A stretch of 64,000 nt of DNA from an uncultured Collinsella sp. GTDB taxonomy: Bacteria > Actinomycetota > Coriobacteriia > Coriobacteriales > Coriobacteriaceae. The DNA lies in contig USOU01000004.1 of assembly GCA_900556415.1 (NCBI GenBank), forward strand, positions 52,026-116,025. The letters are read 5' to 3'. Both the position numbers and the translations under genes were made by a program. A model generated the notes under the pieces. It was not told where the DNA came from, ran no database searches, and worked only from the letters and a program-made list of their open reading frames with translations. Positions 25,706 through 34,184 of this stretch are shown in pieces. Position 1 is the stretch's first letter. Each line of letters begins with the position of its first letter.

Positions 25706-26304
25706 TAGCGCTCATTCCTTTCGCGAATCTTGCGGGCACGCTCCCCACGTTGTTGAGCCTTGCGCTTGGCGCGGGCCTCGTCACGGGCGTTGAGCTCAGC
25801 GGTCGCATCGACCTCGCGAGCGGCCGGGCTCAAGAACATATAACCAACGAGGGCAAGAACGACACCGACGGTAATACCGATGTCCGCAACGTTAAAGACG
25901 GGGAAATCAATGAAGGTAGTGGCAATAAAATCAGTCACAAAGCCCATGGCCAAGCGATCGATCGCGTTGCCGACGGCGCCGCCCGCAACCATTGCCATAC
26001 CTATGACCTCCAGGCGAGCGAGTTGAGGCGAGCGAACCAGATACACGGCAATAGCGACAATAACCGCAAGCGCCAGTAAGGCAAACGCTATGCCATGGCC
26101 CTCGCCCATGCTAAAGGCAGCACCGATGTTACGCACGAAAAGGAAGTCGATCACACCGGGGATAACAGTCATATGCAGGGCATCGCCCACGGCACGAACC
26201 GCAAGCTTGGTCAGCTGGTCAACAAGCAGCACGGCCAACGCCACGCCACCAGCAACACCCAACCGCCAACGCAAAGGCGGCATCATATCCGCAGAACGAC
26301 CCAA
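25705..26304 (-). CDS. lspA: Signal peptidase II (lipoprotein signal peptidase)
   Basis: Four-helix membrane aspartyl peptidase that removes the lipoprotein signal after lipidation. Conserved NIGAAFSM, GNAIDRLAMGFVTDF (catalytic Asp) and FNVADIGITVG (second catalytic Asp) are present. 199 residues including a basic C-terminal extension of about 35 residues. A TTG at 26304 with an AGGGGA site about six bases upstream is the chosen start; ATG codons at 26286/26283 are alternatives. Confidence 0.94.
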   Translation of the reverse strand: MGRSADMMPPLRWRLGVAGGVALAVLLVDQLTKLAVRAVGDALHMTVIPGVIDFLFVRNIGAAFSMGEGHGIAFALLALAVIVAIAVYLVRSPQLARLEVIGMAMVAGGAVGNAIDRLAMGFVTDFIATTFIDFPVFNVADIGITVGVVLALVGYMFLSPAAREVDATAELNARDEARAKRKAQQRGERARKIRERNER

Positions 26305-26415
26305 AGAAATCCCCTACCCTCAAAAGCCTGAATTTCATTAAATGCAATTAACCATCTTATATTGCCACACGCAGAGCGCACGACATATCCACCAACGCAA
26401 GCGAAATAACCAGCT

Positions 26416-26454
26416 AAAAAGGAAAGCGGCATTCCGAAAAACAGAATGCCGCTT
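26416..26454 (-). terminator. Intrinsic terminator downstream of ileS
   Basis: An 11-bp stem (AAGCGGCATTC / GAATGCCGCTT, arms 26424-26434 and 26444-26454) is followed on the minus strand by TCCTTTTT. It lies about 225 bases after the ileS stop, implying a long 3' untranslated RNA. Confidence 0.85.
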
Positions 26455-26535
26455 AATAGCTTTCGACTAAGAGCGAAAGCGAAAGAAAGCCTTTAGCTCC
26501 AGCAATGGAAACGCCGCGTTATCGTCACCAACAGC

Positions 26536-26638
26536 GAAAACGTCCCTAAGCGAGCAAGGTGACGTGAAAGAGGAGGGAAGCGTACTTTGGTACGCGACCG
26601 ACGATTGAACGTCAGATTGCCGCTTAGGGGGCGTTTGC
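26536..26638. repeat. Long imperfect hairpin element in the ileS 3' region
   Basis: Outer arms pair AACGTCCCTAAGCG (26539-26552) with CGCTTAGGGGGCGTT (26621-26635) with one mismatch. Pairing continues inward through the GCAAGGTGACGT / ACGTCAGATTGC segments with small interruptions. A separate inner hairpin GCGTAC-TTTG-GTACGC lies at 26580-26595. A purine-rich stretch (AAAGAGGAGGGAAG) lies between. It may be a structured RNA or a palindromic repeat. No coding frame was found. Confidence 0.5.
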
Positions 26639-26645
26639 AGCGTCG

Positions 26646-26680
26646 GTAGGTTACGACGTTCTACGAACGCCGTAACCTAC
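26646..26680 (-). repeat. Hairpin spanning the ileS stop codon
   Basis: GTAGGTTACG (26646-26655) pairs with CGTAACCTAC (26671-26680), and CGTTC with GAACG inside. This gives a nearly continuous 15-16-bp stem with one mismatch. The ileS stop codon (26677-26679) is inside one arm. No T-tract follows, so it is not a simple terminator. Confidence 0.6.
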
Positions 26681-29478
26681 AAAGCGTCGGCGCAGCGCTT
26701 GCAGATATGTGCGTGGCCGTTGTACTCGCCGACGGTGGTGCGGTAGTTCCAGCAACGATCGCAGCACTCGCCCTCGGCAGCATCGATGCAGACGGAAAGC
26801 TCCTCGCCCTGGGTCAGCTCAACATCGGAGACGATATAGAACTCGGCCAGGTCGACGGCCTTGTCGCCGGTCAGCAGCGCGTACATCTCGGCGGGAACGA
26901 CCGCCTTGACGCGGACCTGCTGGCTCTTGGTGAAGGTGCCGGCGGAGCGGGCATCCTCAAGGGCCTTAGTCACAGCGCTACGGAGCTCGAGCGAAGCCTC
27001 GAGCACGCCCTCAAACTCGTTGGCCTCGTCAACCGTAATGGGCGACTTGTACCAATCGAGCAGCGCGGCGTACTTCTGGTGATCGACGCAGCCGGCGGGC
27101 GCATAGGCCATGGCCTCGTCGACCGTGTAGGACAGGATCGGCTGCAGGTCGCGCATGAGCATCGAGAAGAGCTCGGCCAGCACGGTCTGGGCGCTGCGGC
27201 GCTCGAGCGAACCGGGCTTGTCGCAGTACAGACGATCCTTCAGGGCGTCGAGATACACGTTGGAAAGCTCGGTAACCACGAAGTCGTAGAGCGCACGGTA
27301 GGCGCGCGGGAACTCGTAGCTAGCATAGGCGTCGTCGACCTCGGCCTGGACCTGGGTCAGGCGGGCAACCATGAGCTTGTCGAGCGGCAGCAGGTCGACA
27401 AAGGCGACGCCGTCAGTCTCGGGCTCAAACTGGCCCTCGAGCTCGGAGAGCAGGAAGCGCAGTGTGTTGCGGAAACGGCGGTAGGCATCGGACGTACGAG
27501 CGAGAATCTCGTGGTCGATGGAAACGTCGGAGCTGGTGTCGACGGAGGCAACCCACAGGCGGATGATGTCGGCGCCCATCTCGTCGCAGACCTTATTGGG
27601 GTCGATGACGTTGCCGAGCGACTTGGACATCTTGCGGCCCTGGCCGTCAAGCGTGAAGCCCTGCGAGACGACCGCCTTGTAGGGAGCATGGCCGTTGGCG
27701 CCCACCGAGGTGAGCAGCGAGCTCTGGAACCAACCGCGATGCTGGTCGGAGCCCTCGAGGTACACGTCCGCCGGGTACTCAAGCTCGGGGCGATACTCGC
27801 AGACGGCCTTCCAGGACACGCCGGAGTCCCACCACACGTCGAGGATGTCCTTATCGGCCTTGAGGTGATGGCCGCCGCACTTGGGGCAGACGCAGGCCTC
27901 GCCCAGGTAGCTCTCGGGAGCGTCGGTGAACCAGGCGTCGGAGCCCTTCTCGTGGAAGAGCTTGATGACGGCGTCGAGCGTGGCGTCGTTCATGACCTTC
28001 TCGCCGCAGTCGGCGCACGTGTAGCTGGGGATCGGCACGCCCCAGTTGCGCTGGCGGCTGATGCACCAGTCGGGACGCTGCTCGACCATGGCACCAATGC
28101 GGTTGGCGGCATGGGCCGGATACCACTTGACGTTCTCGCGGACCTCCTTGCCAGCCTGCTCACGCAGACCCGTCTTGTCCATCGAGACGAACCACTGGTC
28201 GGTAGCACGGAAGAGCACCGGGTGCTTGCAGCGCCAGCAGTGCGGATAGCTGTGCGTGATCTTCTTCTCGAGGACCAGGGTGCCGCGCTCGCGCAGGAAC
28301 TCGATGATGTGCGGGTTGGCCTCGTCGGTATCCATGCCGCTGAAGGGGCCGCCGGTACCAAACTCCTCGCCGGTGTAGAACTTGCCGTCGTCATCGACCG
28401 GCATGCAGATGTCGGTGATGCCCTCCTTGAGGCAGGCAAAGTAGTCGTCGACGCCGTGGCCGGGCGAGTTGTGGACGATACCGGTACCGTCTTCGACACC
28501 GACGTAATCGGCCAGCAGCGCCACGCCCTCGACACCGTCGAAGATCGGCTGCTTGTAGTGGATGTGGTGGAAGGTCTCGGCGGGAACCACGTAGGGCTTG
28601 CCGTCGACCATGACCGGGGTGTACTCCCAGCCAAACTCCTCGCAGCACTTGGGAGCCAGGTCCTCGAGCATGACCTCGGCACGGCCGTCATGCTCAACAG
28701 CGACGTAAGCGGCGCCGGGCTTGAGGGAAACTGCCTGGTCGGAGGGGATGGTCCACGGGGTGGTCGTCCAGATGATAAAGTCGACCGGGCCGTCGAAGTT
28801 CTCGAGGCCGGCGGGCTTGGAGGTCATTTCAAAGCGCACGAAGATGGACGGGCTCGTCTCATCGGAGTACTCGATCTCGGCCTCGGCCAGCGCGGTGTGG
28901 CAGTGCTTGCACCAGTGAACCGGCTTGTGACCGCGATAGATCATGCCCTTATCGAACATGGCCTTGAAGACCTCGATGTCGGCGGCGTCGTGCTGGTGAT
29001 AGAGCGTCAGGTAGGGGTTGTCCCAGTCGCCGAGCACGCCCAGGCGGCGGAAACCGGCCTTCTGGAGCTCGATGTTCTCGACAGCGAACTTGTTGCAGAG
29101 CTCACGGATCTTGGCCGTAGAGGTCTGGTTGAACTTCTCGGTGCCGAGCTTCTCCTCGACCTTATGCTCGATCGGCTGGCCATGGCAGTCCCAACCGGGG
29201 ACATAGGGAACCTCATAGCCCTGCATCATCCAGTAACGGTTGATCATGTCCTTGGAGATCTTGTTCATGGCGTGGCCGATGTGGATCGGACCGTTGGCGT
29301 ACGGAGGGCCGTCGTGCAGCACGAACTTCTTATGACCCTCGTTCTTCTTCAGAACCTGCTCGTAGACCTTGTTGTCCTGCCAGTCCTTGAGTCGCTTGGG
29401 CTCGGACTTGGAAAGACCGGCACGCATGGGAAAACCGGTCTTGGGCAGATTCATCGTCTGCTTGTACTCGTTTGCCAC
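26677..29478 (-). CDS. ileS: Isoleucine--tRNA ligase
   Basis: Class I synthetase of 933 residues charging tRNA-Ile. The HIGH motif is in PYANGPIHIGHAMNK and KMSKS in GRKMSKSLGNVI. A large CP1 editing domain lies between them, and a C-terminal zinc-finger-like CCDRCWNYRT ... CKRC closes the protein. The start is the GTG at 29478 with AAAGGGG five bases upstream. The reading frame stays open further upstream, but that part is the T-box leader and should not be translated. It is regulated by a tRNA-Ile T-box attenuator. Confidence 0.96.
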   Translation of the reverse strand: MANEYKQTMNLPKTGFPMRAGLSKSEPKRLKDWQDNKVYEQVLKKNEGHKKFVLHDGPPYANGPIHIGHAMNKISKDMINRYWMMQGYEVPYVPGWDCHGQPIEHKVEEKLGTEKFNQTSTAKIRELCNKFAVENIELQKAGFRRLGVLGDWDNPYLTLYHQHDAADIEVFKAMFDKGMIYRGHKPVHWCKHCHTALAEAEIEYSDETSPSIFVRFEMTSKPAGLENFDGPVDFIIWTTTPWTIPSDQAVSLKPGAAYVAVEHDGRAEVMLEDLAPKCCEEFGWEYTPVMVDGKPYVVPAETFHHIHYKQPIFDGVEGVALLADYVGVEDGTGIVHNSPGHGVDDYFACLKEGITDICMPVDDDGKFYTGEEFGTGGPFSGMDTDEANPHIIEFLRERGTLVLEKKITHSYPHCWRCKHPVLFRATDQWFVSMDKTGLREQAGKEVRENVKWYPAHAANRIGAMVEQRPDWCISRQRNWGVPIPSYTCADCGEKVMNDATLDAVIKLFHEKGSDAWFTDAPESYLGEACVCPKCGGHHLKADKDILDVWWDSGVSWKAVCEYRPELEYPADVYLEGSDQHRGWFQSSLLTSVGANGHAPYKAVVSQGFTLDGQGRKMSKSLGNVIDPNKVCDEMGADIIRLWVASVDTSSDVSIDHEILARTSDAYRRFRNTLRFLLSELEGQFEPETDGVAFVDLLPLDKLMVARLTQVQAEVDDAYASYEFPRAYRALYDFVVTELSNVYLDALKDRLYCDKPGSLERRSAQTVLAELFSMLMRDLQPILSYTVDEAMAYAPAGCVDHQKYAALLDWYKSPITVDEANEFEGVLEASLELRSAVTKALEDARSAGTFTKSQQVRVKAVVPAEMYALLTGDKAVDLAEFYIVSDVELTQGEELSVCIDAAEGECCDRCWNYRTTVGEYNGHAHICKRCADAL

Positions 29479-29479
29479 G

Positions 29480-29825
29480 GTACCCCTTTCATGTCGTGGG
29501 CGCGCACGCCCGTTGGGCACCAAAAAAGCGCCCGTCCCTACAAGCTGGGACGAAGCGCCACAAACGGGCTGTACGCCCGCAAAAGCTCTTCGCTTAACCA
29601 CCCAGCTTAGATGCCCTCGCCCGCGTAATCGCGCGCTCGCATCCGTTACTCGGCTGGCCTGTATCGACGACCATCTCGGCGATGTCTACTAAGACGTGCC
29701 AGTATGGCGCGTCCGTTGGGACCGCAGCTCCGGGGTGATTTTCATCGGTCGCATGCACGGGCTCTCAGCGCTCCCCGCTCTCTGTAGCATGCGGACGGCC
29801 GACTACTCGTCCCCATCAACGCTTA
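29480..29825 (-). promoter_or_regulatory. tRNA-Ile T-box leader (transcription attenuator) of ileS
   Basis: The leader shows a full T-box set. The stem I start GGGGACGAGTAG is followed by an AG-bulge element (AGAGAGCGGGG ... GCTGAGAGCCC). The specifier loop contains AATCACCCCGGAG with ATC (Ile) at 29739-29737. The T-box sequence is AAGCTGGGTGGTTAAGCG (29608-29591). The UGGU bulge complements an ACCA acceptor end. AAGCTGGG pairs with CCCAGCTT (29549-29542) to form the antiterminator, mutually exclusive with the terminator at 29558-29522. Uncharged tRNA-Ile should therefore turn ileS on. Confidence 0.92.
29522..29558 (-). terminator. T-box terminator hairpin of the ileS leader
   Basis: GCGCTTCGTCCC (29558-29547) pairs with GGGACGGGCGC (29538-29528), followed by six T residues (29527-29522). 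Its 5' arm shares bases with the antiterminator, as expected for attenuation. Confidence 0.9.
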
Positions 29826-29963
29826 TGCGGAGTATGCTAGCACGTTCCGCGCCGGCGAAAAACCCTCAACACTGGTTTCATACGTAAGAAATTTCTCGCT
29901 ATTACAGGCCTTCACTGGGAGCAAAATACCTGAAAGCACTTTAACTAACGAAAGAAGGCTGCT

Positions 29964-31046
29964 ATGCGCACAATTGGAATGAGTGATTATACCGTCGGCG
30001 AGGACTGCTTTGATGAGCTGCCCGGAGCGCTGGCCGAATACGGAGCGACCAAGGTCGCGATCATCGGTGGCAAGCGAGCACTGGCTGCAGCGCTGCCGGG
30101 CATCGAGGCGGCACTTGAAGGCACCGATGTCGAGGTTCTTGAGACGCGCGTCTACGGCACCAACAGCACACGCGCCAATATCGCCAAGGTCGTGAACTCC
30201 CCCGCTTGCCAGCAGGCAGACGTGCTTATCGCCTGTGGCGGCGGCAAGGCACTCGACACCGTCAAGACGGCGGCCATCGAGCTCAAGAAGATCGTCTTTA
30301 CCGTGCCGACGATTTGCTCTAACTGTTCCGCCGCGACCGCCATTGCCGTCGTCTACAACGACGATGGATCGCTCGAGGGCTATTCGTACCCCAACCGACC
30401 GGCGCACATCTTCATCAATCCCAAGATCATCGCCGAGGCTCCGGCGGAGTACTTCTGGGCCGGCGTGGGCGACGCCCTGTCCAAGCAGCCCGAGGTCGAG
30501 TACGCCACGAGCGCCGGCAACCTGGAGCACACCGCCGGTCTTGGCCTGGCGCTCGCCCACACCTGTTCCGAGCCACTGTTTACCTATGGCGTCCAGGGTC
30601 TTGAGGACGTGCGCCAGAACCTGTCGAGCGAGGCCGTCAAGCAGATCGCGCTCGACATCGTGGTCAACACGGGCTACGTGTCCAACCTGACCAACCAGAA
30701 CGATTACTACTACAACTCGAGCGTGGCGCACGCGTTCTACAACGCCACCTGCAGCATTCCGCGTGAGGGCACCTACCTGCACGGCGAGGTCGTGAGTCTG
30801 GGCGTGCTGGTGCTGTTTGCCTACACGGGGGACACCGAGAACCTTGAGCGCTATGCTGCCTTTAACAAGCAGATGGGGCTGCCCGTGACGCTTGAGCAGG
30901 TCGGGCTTTCTGAGGCCGATATCCCTGCCCTGTGCGAGTACGCGCACGCCACCAACGAGTGGAAGCAGGGTAACCCCGAGCCCTTCACCGACGAGAAATT
31001 CGCCGCCGCCATCAAGGCCGCCGACGCCTACGGACACACCCTCTAG
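29964..31046 (+). CDS. Iron-containing alcohol dehydrogenase family protein, glycerol dehydrogenase-like
   Basis: 360 residues with the two-domain fold of GldA-type enzymes: an N-terminal NAD-binding half (ACGGGKALDTVKTAA, then TVPTICSNCSAATA) and a helical metal-binding half. Metal ligands are visible: Asp in GVGDALSK, His in SVAHAFYN and His in YLHGEVVS. It probably oxidises glycerol or a related polyol to the ketone with NAD. The ATG at 29964 follows an AAGAAGG site. A stand-alone plus-strand gene divergent from ileS with its own terminator. The exact substrate is uncertain. Confidence 0.85.
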   Translation: MRTIGMSDYTVGEDCFDELPGALAEYGATKVAIIGGKRALAAALPGIEAALEGTDVEVLETRVYGTNSTRANIAKVVNSPACQQADVLIACGGGKALDTVKTAAIELKKIVFTVPTICSNCSAATAIAVVYNDDGSLEGYSYPNRPAHIFINPKIIAEAPAEYFWAGVGDALSKQPEVEYATSAGNLEHTAGLGLALAHTCSEPLFTYGVQGLEDVRQNLSSEAVKQIALDIVVNTGYVSNLTNQNDYYYNSSVAHAFYNATCSIPREGTYLHGEVVSLGVLVLFAYTGDTENLERYAAFNKQMGLPVTLEQVGLSEADIPALCEYAHATNEWKQGNPEPFTDEKFAAAIKAADAYGHTL

Positions 31047-31055
31047 GCCTAGCTC

Positions 31056-31096
31056 AAAACCACCACAAGGGGACAGCACCCTTGTGGTGGTTTTTT
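31056..31096. terminator. Bidirectional palindromic terminator after the GldA-like gene
   Basis: Arms AAAACCACCACAAGGG (31056-31071) and CCCTTGTGGTGGTTTT (31079-31094), then TT, lie between convergent genes. Apart from one or two indels it is the same sequence as the terminator at 23265-23305, in opposite orientation. Confidence 0.85.
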
Positions 31097-31550
31097 ATTG
31101 CTCCAGCATGCTGGGGTCGAACTCACTAGCCGGAATCACGCGATAACCGTGGCGGAGCAGTAGATCAACGAAGACGCCGTTGCCCGCCGTGAGGATGCCG
31201 CTGAATGTTCCGTCGTAGATGCGACCCGCGCCGCACGAGGGACTACGGTCCTGTAAGATGCACGCGGCGATCTCTTCCGGCCCGCCCGCCTGCTCGCACA
31301 TGTCGAGTGCTCGTTGGGCACCCAGGCGAAACTCACGATCGACCGACAAGCCCTCACAGGAACGGACCTCGCCGTCCACGATCTCGGAGGGATCGCGCGG
31401 TGTGGGCAAGCCGCCAAAAACCTCGGGGCACACCAAGAGGACCTCGGTCCCCGTAAGCTCGCAAGCCTCAACCAGCTCGCGATGGTAATTGTCGAGCCCG
31501 TTATACTTGCAGCTCTCGCCCATTAAACAGGCGCTCACCACAATCTTCAT
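31095..31550 (-). CDS. DUF523 domain-containing protein
   Basis: 151-residue DUF523 (YbbK-like) protein of unknown function. Conserved family features are VSACLMGESCKYNG at the N-terminus, CPEVFGGLPTPRDPSEI and CILQDRSPSCGAGRIYDGTF. The invariant Cys residues suggest metal or sulfur chemistry, but no activity is established. A GGAGGG site is well spaced for the ATG at 31550 and too close for the ATG at 31556. Confidence 0.87.
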   Translation of the reverse strand: MKIVVSACLMGESCKYNGLDNYHRELVEACELTGTEVLLVCPEVFGGLPTPRDPSEIVDGEVRSCEGLSVDREFRLGAQRALDMCEQAGGPEEIAACILQDRSPSCGAGRIYDGTFSGILTAGNGVFVDLLLRHGYRVIPASEFDPSMLEQ

Positions 31551-31567
31551 ATACATCCCTCCTTAGC

Positions 31568-31606
31568 AAAAACGCCCCATTTGAGACTTGCACTCAAATG
31601 GGGCGT
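31568..31606 (-). terminator. Intrinsic terminator of ftsH
   Basis: A 14-bp stem ACGCCCCATTTGAG / CTCAAATGGGGCGT (arms 31572-31585 and 31593-31606) ends on the minus strand with GTTTTTGC, about 27 bases after the ftsH stop. Confidence 0.88.
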
Positions 31607-31632
31607 CGATATTTACTGTCCCAAACGCAACG

Positions 31633-33540
31633 TTACTGCTGCTTGGGCATCAGCGGATTCTCGCGCGTGAGGAGGTTCATAAACTCCTCGCCCGTGATCG
31701 TCTCCTTCTTGTACAGATAACGAGCCAGCTCGTGGAGCTTAAACTTGTTCTCCTTCAGGATCTGCAGAGCGCGATCATGCGCGTCCTCGATCAGCTTGGC
31801 GACAATCGCGTCCACGCGCTCGGCCGTGCCGGGGGCGCAGGTGAGCGACGTGTCCTGGTTGAGGTACGCATTCTGGACAGTACCAAGTGCCATCATGCCA
31901 AACTCATCGGACATACCAAAGCGCGTCACCATGTTACGGGCGAGCTTGGTGGCCTGCTCGATATCGTTGGCGGCGCCGGTCGTCATCTCACCAAAGATGA
32001 GCTCCTCGGCAGCGCGACCGCCGCAGTAGACAGCGAGCTTGTCCAGCACCTCCTGGCGCGTAGTCAGGAAGCGCTCGTCCTCCTCGACCTGCATGGTGTA
32101 GCCCAGAGCGCCACTCGTGCGCGGCACGATGGTGATCTTGGTGACCGGCGCGGACCCCTTCTGACGGGCGGCAACGATGGCATGGCCGATCTCGTGGTAG
32201 GACACAACCTGCTTCTCGTGATCGGACAGCACCGTCGACTTGCGCTGCTGGCCGGCGATGACAACCTCCACCGACTCCTCAAAATCATCCTGGGTGGCGC
32301 GTTTGCGACCCTCGCGGACGGCGCGCAGGGCACCCTCGTTGATGATGTTTGCCAAGTCGGCACCCGAGGCACCGGGCGTGGCGCGGGCAATCGCAGTCAG
32401 GTCGATCGGCGGCTGCGTCTTCACGCTCTTGGCATGCAGCTCAAGGATGTTCTTGCGGCCGGTCAGGTCGGGCAGCTCAACGGGGATGCGGCGATCAAAA
32501 CGACCGGGGCGCAGCAGAGCGGGATCGAGGCTGTCGGGACGGTTGGTGGCAGCGAGGACGACGATACCCTTGTGGTTATCGAAGCCGTCCATCTCGGTCA
32601 GCAGCTGGTTGAGCGTCTGCTCGCGCTCGTCGTTGCCGCTAAAGCCGCCGCCGTCACGCTTCTTACCGATCGTATCGATCTCGTCGATAAATACGATACA
32701 CGGGGCCTTTTCCTTGGCCTGCTTAAACAGGTCGCGAACCTTAGCGGCGCCACGGCCGACGAACATCTCGACAAACTCAGAGCCCGAAATGCTAAAGAAC
32801 GGCACGCCCGCCTCGCCGGCAACAGCTTTGGCAAGCAGGGTCTTACCGGTACCCGGAGGGCCAACAAGAAGAGCACCGCGCGGCAGCTTGGCGCCGATTT
32901 CCTCGTAGCGTTGCGGCTTCTCCAGAAAGTCGACGACCTCTTTGAGAGACTCCTTGGCCTCTTCCTGGCCAGCGACGTCCTTAAAGGTCACGCCCACATC
33001 CTTGGAAGCGATCACGCGAGCACCGGACTTGCCCAGTCCGCCGCCGCCAAAACCGCCGCCACCAAAGTTCATCGACGGGCCGTCATCGCCCATGGCCTTC
33101 TTCATGCGGCGATTGAGCCACCAGCCGATAAGGAAGAAAATCGCCATGGGAAGAATGAACGTGAGCAGGTAGTAGGTCATCAGACCCGAATTCTTATCGG
33201 GAACGACCGACTCAAGCGAGGCGCCAGATTCAAGCACGCGATCGGTAAAACCCGCATCATTCGGCACACCGGTCGTCTTGTAGGCGATGTTCTCGTCCTC
33301 ACCCTTCTTGGTGTAATAAATCGTGTAATCGTCCGTGTTGTACTCGACCTTGTCGACGCTCTTCTTATCGAGCGCTTTGACAAACGTCGAATAATCGGTC
33401 TTCGTAATCTGCTGCGTGTGACCGATGTTGGGGAACAGAACGGTCGAGAGCACGAGGTAGACGACGAAGGCGATGAGCACGTAGAGGATCATATTCCGTC
33501 TACGTTTGTTGTCATCCATCTCCATCTGCTTGAACTCCAT
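31633..33540 (-). CDS. ftsH: ATP-dependent zinc metalloprotease FtsH
   Basis: Membrane-anchored AAA+ protease that degrades misfolded membrane and regulatory proteins. 635 residues: two N-terminal membrane helices (~17-36 and ~125-145) flank an extracytoplasmic domain. The AAA module has Walker A GPPGTGKT, Walker [13 protein letters not shown] and the second region of homology [20 protein letters not shown]. The zinc protease motif is HEIGHA. A Gly-rich linker precedes the AAA domain. The exact start is uncertain because several in-frame ATGs occur within the first six codons. Confidence 0.97.
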   Translation of the reverse strand: MEFKQMEMDDNKRRRNMILYVLIAFVVYLVLSTVLFPNIGHTQQITKTDYSTFVKALDKKSVDKVEYNTDDYTIYYTKKGEDENIAYKTTGVPNDAGFTDRVLESGASLESVVPDKNSGLMTYYLLTFILPMAIFFLIGWWLNRRMKKAMGDDGPSMNFGGGGFGGGGLGKSGARVIASKDVGVTFKDVAGQEEAKESLKEVVDFLEKPQRYEEIGAKLPRGALLVGPPGTGKTLLAKAVAGEAGVPFFSISGSEFVEMFVGRGAAKVRDLFKQAKEKAPCIVFIDEIDTIGKKRDGGGFSGNDEREQTLNQLLTEMDGFDNHKGIVVLAATNRPDSLDPALLRPGRFDRRIPVELPDLTGRKNILELHAKSVKTQPPIDLTAIARATPGASGADLANIINEGALRAVREGRKRATQDDFEESVEVVIAGQQRKSTVLSDHEKQVVSYHEIGHAIVAARQKGSAPVTKITIVPRTSGALGYTMQVEEDERFLTTRQEVLDKLAVYCGGRAAEELIFGEMTTGAANDIEQATKLARNMVTRFGMSDEFGMMALGTVQNAYLNQDTSLTCAPGTAERVDAIVAKLIEDAHDRALQILKENKFKLHELARYLYKKETITGEEFMNLLTRENPLMPKQQ

Positions 33541-33617
33541 CTACTGGGGTTGATAATGCTATCTAGAATACCCAACCCGGACGGCGATAAACCGATGCCG
33601 GGCACGAAAGGACAGAG

Positions 33618-34103
33618 ATGGCATCACTGGAAGTCGGCAAGGTTCAAATCTATACAGGCGACGGCAAGGGCAAGACGACGGCTGCGTTGGGGCTCGCCTT
33701 GCGCGCGACGGGCTATGGACTCGACGTGCTTATGCTGCAGTTTGCCAAGAAACTGCACTGCGCCGAGCATGATGCCGCGCCGCGCCTGGGGCTGCGTATT
33801 GTGCAGGCCGATCGCGACACGCCCGAGGCTTGCGCCGCACAGATCATGGAGCTCGCACGCGAGCAGATATCACAGGTCGACGTTCTGATTTTGGACGAAC
33901 TCGGCGAGGCTATGCGGCGAGGTTTTGTGACGCGCGAGGATGTGGAGGGGCTGATTGCGCTGAAGCCCGCCACCACAGAGCTCGTGCTCACCGGACGCGG
34001 GCTGCTGCCCCTCGCGGACCTCGCCGACCTGGTCACCGAAATGCGCCCCATCAAACACTACTTCGACGAAGGCCTCCTAGCCCGCCAAGGCATCGAATAC
34101 TAA
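33618..34103 (+). CDS. Cob(I)alamin adenosyltransferase-like protein (CobO/BtuR family)
   Basis: 161-residue P-loop protein. GDGKGKTTAALGLALRA is the CobO/BtuR Walker A, VDVLILDELGEAMRRGF matches Walker B, and LTGRGLLPLADLADLVTEM plus a C-terminal KHYFDEGLLARQGIEY match the family end. CobO/BtuR adenosylates corrinoids to make coenzyme B12. It is shorter than typical (about 190-200 residues), missing part of the middle. The ATG at 33618 follows GAAAGGA. It is divergent from ftsH and no other cobamide genes are in the window, so it may serve B12 salvage. Confidence 0.87.
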   Translation: MASLEVGKVQIYTGDGKGKTTAALGLALRATGYGLDVLMLQFAKKLHCAEHDAAPRLGLRIVQADRDTPEACAAQIMELAREQISQVDVLILDELGEAMRRGFVTREDVEGLIALKPATTELVLTGRGLLPLADLADLVTEMRPIKHYFDEGLLARQGIEY

Positions 34104-34121
34104 ATGACCCGAAAGTGACGG

Positions 34122-34171
34122 AGGAAAACAAATCATTTCGCCTTATCGCAGGGCCAATGATCCGTTTTCCT
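34122..34171. terminator. Hairpin between convergent adenosyltransferase and MATE genes
   Basis: AGGAAAAC (34122-34129) and ATCATT (34132-34137) pair with AATGAT (34156-34161) and GTTTTCCT (34164-34171), with a 2x2 internal loop. It lies between convergent stop codons, so it is probably a shared terminator; there is no long T-run. A CGTCCCCAATG sequence right after it resembles the repeat at 54449-54504. Confidence 0.5.
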
Positions 34172-34184
34172 GCGTCCCCAATGG

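Larger units (their letters stand above)
26305..26676. other. 372-bp intergenic region between ileS and lspA
   Basis: No credible gene is present. It holds three secondary structures described separately: a hairpin that includes the ileS stop codon, a ~100-nt long imperfect hairpin, and a strong terminator at 26416-26454. Everything is co-oriented with a long ileS 3' untranslated region. The ~60 bases next to lspA are AT-rich and may carry its promoter, though no hexamers stand out. Confidence 0.6.

Noticed and set aside
29479..29601. N-terminal extension of ileS in the open frame
   Set aside because: This stretch forms the T-box terminator/antiterminator; the GTG at 29478 with AAAGGGG is the real start.
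26707..29610. 967-codon open frame antisense to ileS
   Set aside because: It mirrors the codon pattern of ileS in a GC-rich genome, has no recognisable domain and no separate ribosome site.
31588..33888. 766-codon open frame antisense to ftsH
   Set aside because: Overlaps ftsH completely and continues across the ftsH/adenosyltransferase gap; no domain recognised.
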